Of a stretch of DNA of 64,000 nucleotides, positions 45,286-53,345 are shown piece after piece. The notes under the pieces were generated by a model that was not told the DNA's origin, did not search any database, and was given only the letters and a program-made list of their open reading frames with translations. Source of the stretch: Thalassotalea euphylliae (GTDB lineage Bacteria > Pseudomonadota > Gammaproteobacteria > Enterobacterales > Alteromonadaceae); the NCBI RefSeq assembly GCF_003390335.1, contig NZ_QUOU01000001.1:1054001-1118000 (forward strand), written 5' to 3'. Position 1 is the stretch's first letter; each line of letters begins with the position of its first letter. A program made the translations under genes and the position numbers.

Positions 45286-46158
45286 ATGTATTCATATAGG
45301 TTTCACTCCATGACTGTGCCTTGCCAACTCACCTTAGTTGGCAAGTGTCAACAGCAACTTGAACGTGTTGCGAAGTTGGTAGAGGCTAACACCCAACGTT
45401 TGGCGAAAAAGTATAACTTTTATCAAGCAGACTCTTGGCTCAATCAAACGATTAATCAGCGCAAAATGTCGAGTGTGAATCTTGATAAAGAAACGGCGCA
45501 GGTATTGTCACAAGTTCACCAACTGTCACAAGCGACGAATAGTTTGTTCGATATTACCGTTGGCACAGTTAAGGCTTTAGCGCAACAAGCGCCTGAACTG
45601 TCTTATCAAGCTTTATTTAGCCGTTGCCAGCCAGCGATGGGCATTGAGGTTTGGTCACTCGATGGGCCTTTATTAACCTTTTGCTGTGCAGATACCCAGC
45701 TTGATTTAGGTGGTGTGATTAAAGAATATGCCGTCGATCAAGCCGCTTTGATTTGCCGTCAACAAGGTGTTGAGGGCGGGTTGATCAACTTTGGCGGGGA
45801 TATTATTAGTTGGGGGCTAAAAAGTGATGGTAATCAATTTCGCATCGCCCTAGCTAACCCTGTTGAGCAAGGGCAAATTGTTTGTACACTGCCTTTGTAT
45901 AATCAGGCGTTTACCACCTCAGGCCATAGTGAACGGGCGTTTTTCTGTGGCCAACAAAGCCGCTCGCATATCTTGGCTAGAGACGGCGTCAGTCGCCAAG
46001 TGTTAAGTGCCTCTGTATTGAGCCATAGTGTCTTGTTAAGTGGCATTTATAGTACCGCTTTAGCGATTGAGCCAATGCTAGTAATACCTAGAACCATTGC
46101 CAGTTTGTTTGTTGATCAAGAACTACAAGTGCGCCAGGGGGCTGACTTTATTTGTTGA
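45286..46158 (+). CDS. ApbE-like FAD:protein FMN transferase
   Basis: 290 residues. ApbE landmarks: SLFDITVGTVKAL, then DLGGVIKEYAVDQAA (normally DLGGIAKGYAVD), GGLINFGGDIISWG, and the flavin pocket TTSGHSERAFF with SHILARDG. The expected M-G-T start motif is replaced by MTVPCQL. There is no signal peptide, although most ApbE act in the periplasm. The substrate is probably the adjacent DUF3570 protein. Activity is uncertain because of the divergent residues. Confidence 0.8.
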   Translation: MYSYRFHSMTVPCQLTLVGKCQQQLERVAKLVEANTQRLAKKYNFYQADSWLNQTINQRKMSSVNLDKETAQVLSQVHQLSQATNSLFDITVGTVKALAQQAPELSYQALFSRCQPAMGIEVWSLDGPLLTFCCADTQLDLGGVIKEYAVDQAALICRQQGVEGGLINFGGDIISWGLKSDGNQFRIALANPVEQGQIVCTLPLYNQAFTTSGHSERAFFCGQQSRSHILARDGVSRQVLSASVLSHSVLLSGIYSTALAIEPMLVIPRTIASLFVDQELQVRQGADFIC

Positions 46159-46438
46159 CGATTAAATAACCTCGGCTCTGGATAACCAATGTGCTTCGAG
46201 CGGCTATTTTTACTGCTACCAGCGTTGAATTTACTTGCAAGACGACCCCAAGGATGGGGGAGATAGAGCGACGTTGGAACCTAAGCCGAGACTCGCTATT
46301 GACGCGCAAATTTGCCTTAATATCAGCAAAAATTTCTCGCTAGAAGATAACGATGAAGATAAGTATTTGAATTGATTTGTTATTCACTATTTATTATCCA
46401 AACCTGAGGTTAAGTAGCTAATTACGTTAAGGCGAGCC
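46159..46438. other. Intergenic remnant region before the tyrA fragment
   Basis: No gene seen. It contains a small hairpin, CCCCA-AGGA-TGGGG (46246-46259), followed by GAGATAGAGCGACGTTGG. That combination resembles short repeated intergenic sequences I recall in marine gammaproteobacteria, but I cannot confirm it. Only one copy is in this window. Confidence 0.35.
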
Positions 46439-46604
46439 ACGTTTTGCTTATCGCTTATTTGAGTTGTTTGAAGGTGTTGAATAGGGCGACAAGGAAGCGT
46501 TTGTTACTATGTTTGCTCAGGTTGCCGACTGGTTTGGTGATTATGCCGACATCTTCTTAGCGGAAAGTAAAGGCATGTTAGTTAAGGCAAACGAAATAAA
46601 ATAA
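46439..46604 (+). pseudogene. tyrA: tyrA 3' fragment (damaged duplicate)
   Basis: Aligns without gaps to the last 166 bases of tyrA (21971-22136), including the stop codon. Bases 46439-46493 show 12 mismatches in 55 (about 78% identical), including an in-frame TAG in place of the ATG codon for Met. Bases 46494-46579 are identical over 86 bases. The final 25 bases differ only at third-codon positions and in the stop (TAA for TAG). No tyrA sequence is visible before 46439 and no start codon serves the fragment, so it is non-functional. Confidence 0.9.
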
Positions 46605-46660
46605 CGCTACAATGGCAGCATAAGCCAGTAACAATAATAAAGAAATAATAAAGAGTTTTT

Positions 46661-47293
46661 ATGCTGCCGATTCAATATGATAACAATCTACTTTCCAAAA
46701 AATTTACCAAACCTACAAAACTGAGTAAATCCACAAAACCCAATAAATCCGTTAACCCCATTTGGTCGACATTAGCTGTAGCATTGACGGCGACATTAAC
46801 GCTTGGTGTGCTGGGCGGGTGTAATAGCACAAATACCGAGTCATCTAATATTCAAGTAGGCTCTGGGCACGGCAGCGAATCTTCGGGTAACCCAAGCCCA
46901 TATGCCGTTGGGGATTTAACCCAAAGTGAGTTATTCGACAAACACCCATATTTTGCCAAGGGCTATGACGCCTTCCAGCTAAGCCAAGCGCAAGTAGCGC
47001 AAGTTAAAAGTTTGTCGAGCGATATTAGCCTTGATGTCTATTTTGGCGCTTGGTGCCACGACAGCCAGCGAGAAGTCCCTCGGCTACTGAAAGCAATGAG
47101 CGCTAATGCAAATGTCGCTGTTGCTTTGATTGCTCTTGATATTCGAAAGCAAGAGCCGCAGGGCAGAGCTGCGAGCCATGGCGTAAAATACACACCAACC
47201 ATTATTGTTAAGCGCAACGGCAAAGAGCTAGGTCGCATAATTGAGCGACCCAAAGCAGACCTTATCTCTGATATCGTGGCTTTAGTGAAATAG
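46661..47293 (+). CDS. Thioredoxin-fold lipoprotein with CHDS active-site variant
   Basis: 210 residues. The lipobox is TLGVLGGCNST (Cys near 54), preceded by a membrane helix and a long basic lead. The thioredoxin-like domain (about 120-208) has DVYFGAWCHDSQREVP, with a CxxS motif rather than CxxC, and cis-Pro in KYTPTIIVKRNGKELG. A single-Cys motif suggests binding or isomerase activity rather than simple reduction. It is followed by a shared terminator. Confidence 0.8.
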   Translation: MLPIQYDNNLLSKKFTKPTKLSKSTKPNKSVNPIWSTLAVALTATLTLGVLGGCNSTNTESSNIQVGSGHGSESSGNPSPYAVGDLTQSELFDKHPYFAKGYDAFQLSQAQVAQVKSLSSDISLDVYFGAWCHDSQREVPRLLKAMSANANVAVALIALDIRKQEPQGRAASHGVKYTPTIIVKRNGKELGRIIERPKADLISDIVALVK

Positions 47294-47327
47294 ACATTGG
47301 CGGTAGGTAATCCAAGACTCAATAAGC

Positions 47328-47356
47328 AAAAAGCCAATCGCAAGATTGGCCTTTTT
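47328..47356. terminator. Bidirectional terminator between convergent genes
   Basis: Stem built on GCCAATC / GATTGGC flanked by A5 on the left and T5 on the right, loop GCAA, with one bulged C. It serves both the thioredoxin lipoprotein and the leftward barrel gene. Confidence 0.8.
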
Positions 47357-47386
47357 GAACAAGTTGTTTGTTGACGTCGTTTAGAT

Positions 47387-48025
47387 CTAGAACGCAAACG
47401 CTATACCAATAGAAATAGAGCTGTCAATGTACAAGGTGTCATCAAACTCTGCCGCGCAAATTGCCCCTTCACAGAAGAAGTCATCATCGTCATCTGTCAA
47501 TGTTGCATATGTTCTAAGCTCAGTAACCAAGGCAAATGTTGGTGAAAACTCATAGCGAGTACCAATCGCTATGGTTGCTGACGGGTAAAGGCCACTTTCA
47601 TAATCGCTATCCATGTACGTCCCCCCGAGCCCTAATGAAAAGGTCGTGACATAGTTTTGCTGGCGAAATAGGGCAACGCCGCTAAAATGGGCGTAAAGCA
47701 AGGTAAAGTCTTCGGTGCTATTGTCAAGCTGGTTGGCAAAATCGTGTTTGACGTAGTTGATAAGCACTTGTCCTTGGCCATTGGGCGAATCATGCCACGA
47801 AAACGCAATACCTAGGTGGGCGTCGTCTGACATTGCAATGTCACTGCCGTCACTTGCGCCGATATCTGAGCCAAACATATAGCCAAGGTAAGGGGTAATT
47901 TCATTGCCATTGATTGTGCCAATGCGCTGGGCGTGAGCATTAATGCTGATGGCGACCACAATGAAGCAGAGCATTCGCGAGAATAAGCCTGTTGTTAACT
48001 TACGTGTGTTCATACTCTTGTGCAT
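47387..48025 (-). CDS. Outer-membrane beta-barrel protein
   Basis: About 212 residues from the ATG at 48025, which has an AAAGGA site; further starts lie at 48052 and 48013. The signal peptide ends near SINAHAQ. Alternating strands end in IGIAFAF with a terminal Phe, the signature for barrel insertion. Acidic loops (DDDDDFFCEGAICAAEFDD) contain two Cys. It is likely an OmpW/OprF-size barrel of about eight strands; ligand unknown. Confidence 0.75.
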   Translation of the reverse strand: MHKSMNTRKLTTGLFSRMLCFIVVAISINAHAQRIGTINGNEITPYLGYMFGSDIGASDGSDIAMSDDAHLGIAFSWHDSPNGQGQVLINYVKHDFANQLDNSTEDFTLLYAHFSGVALFRQQNYVTTFSLGLGGTYMDSDYESGLYPSATIAIGTRYEFSPTFALVTELRTYATLTDDDDDFFCEGAICAAEFDDTLYIDSSISIGIAFAF

Positions 48026-48117
48026 CCAACTCGTCCTTTTAGTTCTTATCATCGTCAGCGGTTAGGTCAGTTAGCATTGCATTGCAACGGCTTGATTACA
48101 AGCCTTGGTCACATCAA

Positions 48118-48819
48118 TTAATGACTTAGCACTTGCTGTTTGGCTTCTTTGGCAATTGCCTGTAACGCATAAGCGACAGTGATACTCATTTGTTGTTCAT
48201 CGGCCAATTGTTGGTGATTCAACGCTAATTGCTGTCCGATAACTTCTTGGCTGGGCTCGCCATCAGTCGTTAAGGTGATGAAGAGCTTGTCTAATGTAAG
48301 CTGATTGATGTTAAGTTTAAATTCTTGACGCCCCATTAACCCCACTTGCTGAGCGACTGCTGTCGTAATTAGTTGCTCTAGTTGCGTTGATAACTGAGTT
48401 AGCCAAGCGTCAGCATGCGCTTGCGGCAGGGTCATTGACACGCTGTCGATGGTCATATGTGTCACTTGTACCACGGCTTTTTTCAGACTGCGCTTTTCGT
48501 ATTGCCAACCAATATGACTAATAGCGAATGTGAGCGCTTCGTCCTCAATAGCGGTACTTTTTACTTGATGGTTTTGGGCATTGCTCTGGTTATTAGTGTC
48601 GAGGGGAAGTCGCAGGTTAAGACTTGTTAGCGCGCCGGAGTCTTCACTGGCATTAACCGCTAAATCGCCTAGCGAGAAGTGACTGCCAACTGGCAATTGC
48701 ATCGTTATTTTTGCTTGGTATTCAGCAAGGTATTGCGCCATTGAATTGCTGGCAGCGTACCACATCAGGGTGCCTAAAATGGCAAATGCAGCTAAGGCTA
48801 AAGCGGCTGGTTTATTCAC
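48118..48819 (-). CDS. Hypothetical membrane-anchored protein
   Basis: 233 residues, not recognised. One N-terminal membrane helix (AALALAAFAILGTLMWYAA) is followed by a soluble periplasmic region with beta-strand patterns such as SHFSLGDLAVNAS and KLNINQLTLDKLFITLTTDG. This loosely resembles DUF945/AsmA-type proteins, but no confident match. It is probably co-oriented with, and upstream of, the barrel gene. Confidence 0.65.
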   Translation of the reverse strand: MNKPAALALAAFAILGTLMWYAASNSMAQYLAEYQAKITMQLPVGSHFSLGDLAVNASEDSGALTSLNLRLPLDTNNQSNAQNHQVKSTAIEDEALTFAISHIGWQYEKRSLKKAVVQVTHMTIDSVSMTLPQAHADAWLTQLSTQLEQLITTAVAQQVGLMGRQEFKLNINQLTLDKLFITLTTDGEPSQEVIGQQLALNHQQLADEQQMSITVAYALQAIAKEAKQQVLSH

Positions 48820-49083
48820 GTTCTTAACTTAAATCAAATAACAAGTAGTTGAATTATAAACCTAAGCCCGATTTATAAGCGAGTTGAAATTAGCGCGTAA
48901 CTTGTCTGGTCTAGCATGGCAGGTATTGACTCGCAAAGCGTTTGTATTGGCTTGTTGCTACCCATTCATCGCGGGCGATTAACGGTTTTACGCTTAACGT
49001 CCTATATTTTCAGATGAATAACATCGTTGCCGAACTTGAACTCCGGTATATTTTCACGATTAAGTTTTCATGTTTATGTTGTT

Positions 49084-50154
49084 ATGTCTAGCTCTATAAA
49101 AAGTCGTTTACCTTTTATTTTTATCCTTGGCTTGCTTGTTGCGCTCATTGTTTACATTAATTGGCCACAAGAGCAAGGTCAGCAAAAGCCTCGTCAGCGT
49201 GTGGTGCCTGTTAAAACCGCAGTTGCTCAAACGGCTGAGTTTAAAGATGTCATTGAAGCCCTAGGCAATGCTCGTGCAAACGAGCAAGTGCTGATCACTT
49301 CAAATTATTCTGATTTGGTGGACGAGGTTTCATTTCAAGACGGCGCGATTGTGCGCAAAGGTGATATTTTGGTGCGCTTAAACAATCAAGAGGAAGCGGC
49401 CAAAGTGCGCGAGCTAGAAGCGAACCTTGCAGAGTCTGTTGCTCAGCTTAATCGCTTTCAAGACTTGTTAACAAAACGCGCGACCTCTAAATCGCAAGTT
49501 GACCAGCAAGAAGCGCAAACCAAAGCGATTGCGGCACAACTGTTAAGTGCGCGCACCAAGCTCAACGAGTTAACCATTACCGCGCCATTTGATGGGGTAC
49601 TTGGTTTTCGCGAAATTAGTGTAGGCGCTTATGTGCAGTCAGGCGATGTCATCACCTCTTTAGATGATCTGAGTACTGTGAAAGTTGATTTTTCGGTACC
49701 AGAGCGTTTCTACACCACGATCGCCACAGGGCAGATGATTGAAGCAACCAATACTGCTTATGATGATAAGGTCTTTGCTGGTAAGATTATCTCGGTTGAC
49801 CCACGTATTGACAATGCCACGCGCATGGTGAAAGTACGTGCTGAAATTCCAAATGCCGACTACGCCCTGCGTGCGGGGATGTTACTGACGATTAATGTTG
49901 AGCGCAGTGTCGAGCAAGTGCTGCAAGTGCCAGAAAGTGCCATTATTCCGATTGAGGACGATCATTTTGTCTTTGTCATTGCTGATGGCAAAGCGGTGCG
50001 CAAACAAGTTGGCGTCGGCCGCCGCAAACCTGGCCTAGTCGAGATCACCCGTGGCTTAAACGAAAATGAATCAGTTGTTGTCGAGGGTGCGCTAAAACTG
50101 AGAGATGGCACTAATGTGAAGGTGATTGAGCCGAAAACACAGGAGCCATCGTAG
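49084..50154 (+). CDS. RND efflux periplasmic adaptor (membrane fusion protein)
   Basis: 356 residues from the ATG at 49084; a TTG at 49027 would add 19. An N-terminal anchor, FIFILGLLVALIVYINW, is followed by a lipoyl/hairpin region (LEANLAESVAQLNRFQDLLTKRATSKSQVDQQEAQTKAIAAQL) and beta-barrel domain (LTITAPFDGVLGFREISVGAYVQSGDVITSLDD). It bridges the RND pump that begins one base after its stop and an outer-membrane channel encoded elsewhere. Substrate unknown. Confidence 0.93.
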   Translation: MSSSIKSRLPFIFILGLLVALIVYINWPQEQGQQKPRQRVVPVKTAVAQTAEFKDVIEALGNARANEQVLITSNYSDLVDEVSFQDGAIVRKGDILVRLNNQEEAAKVRELEANLAESVAQLNRFQDLLTKRATSKSQVDQQEAQTKAIAAQLLSARTKLNELTITAPFDGVLGFREISVGAYVQSGDVITSLDDLSTVKVDFSVPERFYTTIATGQMIEATNTAYDDKVFAGKIISVDPRIDNATRMVKVRAEIPNADYALRAGMLLTINVERSVEQVLQVPESAIIPIEDDHFVFVIADGKAVRKQVGVGRRKPGLVEITRGLNENESVVVEGALKLRDGTNVKVIEPKTQEPS

Positions 50155-53100
50155 ATGATTTTATCTGATTTATCGGTTAAGCGTCCGGTCTTTGCAACTG
50201 TTGTCAATTTACTGATTGTTACCTTCGGTGTTGTTGCGTTTTTCTTATTGCCGCTGCGTGAATACCCAGATATTGACCCGCCCGTAGTCAGTATCAATAC
50301 CTCTTATCCCGGCGCTTCTGCGGCCATTATTGAAACGAAAATAACCCAGCTACTCGAAGATCGTATCAGTGGTGTTGAAGGGGTGAAAAATATCACTTCA
50401 ACCAGTCGGGTAGGGCGCTCTAGCATTAGCATTGAGTTTGAACTTGATCGCGATATTGATGCCGCGACCAATGATGTGCGCGACCGTATTTCTCGCGCCC
50501 TAAGGCAACTGCCAGAGCAAGCTGATCCGCCAGAAGTGTTTAAATCAGACAGCGATGCGAACGTCATTGTTTGGTTTGTCATGCAAAGTGACACTATGAG
50601 TACCTTGCAGCTTACTGACTATGCAGAGCGTTATATTGTTGACCGTTTTGCCGTTGTTGATGGGGTTGCCCAAGTACGCGTTGGCGGTGGCCGCACATAT
50701 GCAATGAAAGTTTTTCTCGACCGCGTGGCGATGGCGGCACGGGGCGTTACCGTTGACGATATTGAAACCACCTTGCGCGCGCAAAACGTAGAGCTACCAG
50801 CGGGCGAAATTGAGTCGGTTGACCGTGATTTTTCTATTCGGGTCGAGCGCAGCTATCGTTCAGAAAATGATTTTGCGCGTATGGTCGTTGCCAAAGGTAG
50901 CGATGGCGAATTAGTGCGATTAGCTGACGTGGCTCGTGTTGAAGTTGCAGCGGAAGACGATGAAAACATGTTCCGCGGCAATGGTAAGAACATGGTCGGC
51001 TTAGGGATTATTAAACAGTCGAAAGCCAACACGCTTGATGTGGTCAACGCTGCACGTGCAGAGATGGCGAAAATTCGCGAGTCTTTGCCTATTGGCACCA
51101 CCATTAGAAACAGTTACGACTCGTCGGTTTTCATTCAAGGCTCGATTGACGAAGTCTACAACACCTTGTTTATCGCTATGCTCATGGTGATTTTGGTGAT
51201 CTTCTTATTCCTCGGTAATATTCGTGCCACGATTATTCCAGCGCTGACTGTACCAGTTGCCTTAATTGGCTCGATGATGGCACTTTCGGCTTTGGGTTTC
51301 TCAATCAACTTGCTCACCCTACTTGCCTTAGTGTTGGCCATTGGCTTAGTGGTCGATGACGCAATTGTTGTTTTAGAGAATATTTATCGCCGTATTGAAC
51401 AAGGGCAAACGCCACTAATGGCAGCCTATGAAGGTGGCCGTGAAGTTGCGTTTGCGGTGGTGGCAACCACGCTCGTATTGGTTGCGGTATTTGTTCCTTT
51501 GATATTTATTTCCGGCAATATGGGACGCTTATTTACGGAGTTCGCGTTAGCCATTGCTGCTGCGGTTGTCTTCTCTAGTATCACCGCCTTATCGCTAACC
51601 CCTATGCTGTGTTCAAAAATGCTAAAACACCGCCAGCGCAGTTCCTCGTTTGGTCAGCTATTAGATAAGGGATTTGGCAAGCTAGAAGCAAGTTATGCCA
51701 ATGCGCTTAAAAGCTCTATTAAACAGCCTTTGCTACTTATCGCGATTGTCGCTGCTTCGCTCTACGCTGTATATAGCCTGTTTTTACAGCTACCCAATGA
51801 GTATACGCCGAAAGAAGATCGCGGTGATTTATTCATTATTATGAATAGCGCTGAAGGCGCTAGCTACGAAAGCAATGTCAAGAATATGCAGCAAATCGAA
51901 AGCAAGTTGCTGGCATATAAAGAACGCGGCGAGCTTGATCGCGTGTTAGTACGTGTTCCTGGCTTTGGCGGCTCTAGCGGGATTGCGATTGTTGGTTTGC
52001 CTAAGTGGGATGAGCGAGCGTTTTCGACAGTAGAGTTTGCTGGCCGCATGAACGGTGAATTGTCAGATGTAACCGATGTACGTGCCTTTGCCATTATGCG
52101 ACAAGGCTTACGTGGCTCGGGCAATAGCCAGCCAGTGGAATTTGTGATCCAGGGCAATACCTATGAAGAGCTGGCAAAGTGGCGTGATATTGTGGTCGCT
52201 CGTGCGCAAGAAAACCCGAATCTGCAAAGTGTGCAAAGTGATTATAAAGAAACCTTCCCTCAGTTATTGGTTGAAATAGATCACAATCGTGCCTACGACT
52301 TAGGCGTACCTATTGGTGATATTGGAAAAACCTTGGAAACCATGCTGGGCCAGCGCCGAGTCACGACCTTTGTTGATCGTGGTGAAGAGTATGATGTTAT
52401 TTTGGAAGGGGACGAAGCTGATTTTGCTAGCCCAACAGACATCAATAATGTCTATGTGCGCTCGCGCGAAACCAACGAGCTTATTCCATTGTCTAATTTA
52501 ATTACCATCAAAGAAAATGCCACTTCGTCACGCTTGAATCGCTATAACCGATTGCGCAGTGTGACGATTACGGCAAACTTGGCTGATGGCTACTTATTAG
52601 GTGATGCGCTGGACTTTTTAAATCAAGTGGTGCGCGACGAATTGCCTGATGAAGCCCAAGTAGACTACAAAGGGCAGTCGCTACTGTTAAAAGAGTCTGG
52701 CACGTCAATTTTGTTTATTTTCGCATTGGCATTGTTGATCACTTACTTTGTCTTATCAGCCCAGTTTGAAAGCTTCGTACACCCATTTGTGATCCTGTTA
52801 ACTGTGCCACTTGCGCTGGTTGGTGCCTTAGCTGGTTTGGAATATATGGGGATGAGCCTGAATATTTACAGCCAAATTGGGATTGTGATGTTAATTGGTT
52901 TGGCCGCGAAAAACGGCATTTTGATTGTTGAGTTTGCCAACCAGTTACGCGACAAGGGGGAGGCATTTGAGCAAGCGCTTATTCATGCCTCACAGCAACG
53001 GTTACGTCCTATTGTGATGACCACATTTACCACAGTGACAAGTGCAATTCCGCTCGTACTGGCGGAAGGCCCAGGCCATGAAAGTCGCATGGTTATTGGC

Positions 53101-53247
53101 GTGGTGATCTTTGCTGGGGTATCGCTGGCGAGTTTATTTACCTTATTCGTTGTGCCAAGTGCTTATTATTGGTTGTGCCGTAACACAGGCTCGCCAGAGG
53201 CTATTGCACAAGAGCTAGATCAGTTAAAACAGCAAGAGCAAAGTTAA
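50155..53247 (+). CDS. RND-family multidrug efflux transporter, inner-membrane permease
   Basis: 1030 residues, standard HAE1 size, with twelve membrane helices and two large periplasmic loops. The start is LSVKRPVFATVVNLLIV, then PDIDPPVVSINTSYPGASAAIIETKITQLLEDRISGVEG. The proton-relay Asp pair is in GLVVDDAIVVLENIYRRIE. The second half repeats the pattern with GLAAKNGILIVEFANQLRDKG. The adaptor precedes it; no TolC-like gene or local regulator is present. Confidence 0.95.
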   Translation: MILSDLSVKRPVFATVVNLLIVTFGVVAFFLLPLREYPDIDPPVVSINTSYPGASAAIIETKITQLLEDRISGVEGVKNITSTSRVGRSSISIEFELDRDIDAATNDVRDRISRALRQLPEQADPPEVFKSDSDANVIVWFVMQSDTMSTLQLTDYAERYIVDRFAVVDGVAQVRVGGGRTYAMKVFLDRVAMAARGVTVDDIETTLRAQNVELPAGEIESVDRDFSIRVERSYRSENDFARMVVAKGSDGELVRLADVARVEVAAEDDENMFRGNGKNMVGLGIIKQSKANTLDVVNAARAEMAKIRESLPIGTTIRNSYDSSVFIQGSIDEVYNTLFIAMLMVILVIFLFLGNIRATIIPALTVPVALIGSMMALSALGFSINLLTLLALVLAIGLVVDDAIVVLENIYRRIEQGQTPLMAAYEGGREVAFAVVATTLVLVAVFVPLIFISGNMGRLFTEFALAIAAAVVFSSITALSLTPMLCSKMLKHRQRSSSFGQLLDKGFGKLEASYANALKSSIKQPLLLIAIVAASLYAVYSLFLQLPNEYTPKEDRGDLFIIMNSAEGASYESNVKNMQQIESKLLAYKERGELDRVLVRVPGFGGSSGIAIVGLPKWDERAFSTVEFAGRMNGELSDVTDVRAFAIMRQGLRGSGNSQPVEFVIQGNTYEELAKWRDIVVARAQENPNLQSVQSDYKETFPQLLVEIDHNRAYDLGVPIGDIGKTLETMLGQRRVTTFVDRGEEYDVILEGDEADFASPTDINNVYVRSRETNELIPLSNLITIKENATSSRLNRYNRLRSVTITANLADGYLLGDALDFLNQVVRDELPDEAQVDYKGQSLLLKESGTSILFIFALALLITYFVLSAQFESFVHPFVILLTVPLALVGALAGLEYMGMSLNIYSQIGIVMLIGLAAKNGILIVEFANQLRDKGEAFEQALIHASQQRLRPIVMTTFTTVTSAIPLVLAEGPGHESRMVIGVVIFAGVSLASLFTLFVVPSAYYWLCRNTGSPEAIAQELDQLKQQEQS

Positions 53248-53289
53248 GCGGTAATAACCTGCGTTAACAGTTCAATCGACTAGAAACGA

Positions 53290-53320
53290 AAAGGCACGCT
53301 AATTAGCGTGCCTTTGTTTT
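53290..53320. terminator. Bidirectional terminator between the RND pump and pheA
   Basis: AAAGGCACGCT-AATT-AGCGTGCCTTT is an 11-bp perfect stem, followed by GTTTTT on the plus strand. Convergent genes share it. Confidence 0.88.
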
Positions 53321-53345
53321 TATACGCAAGAAGCGTTATTGAGTA

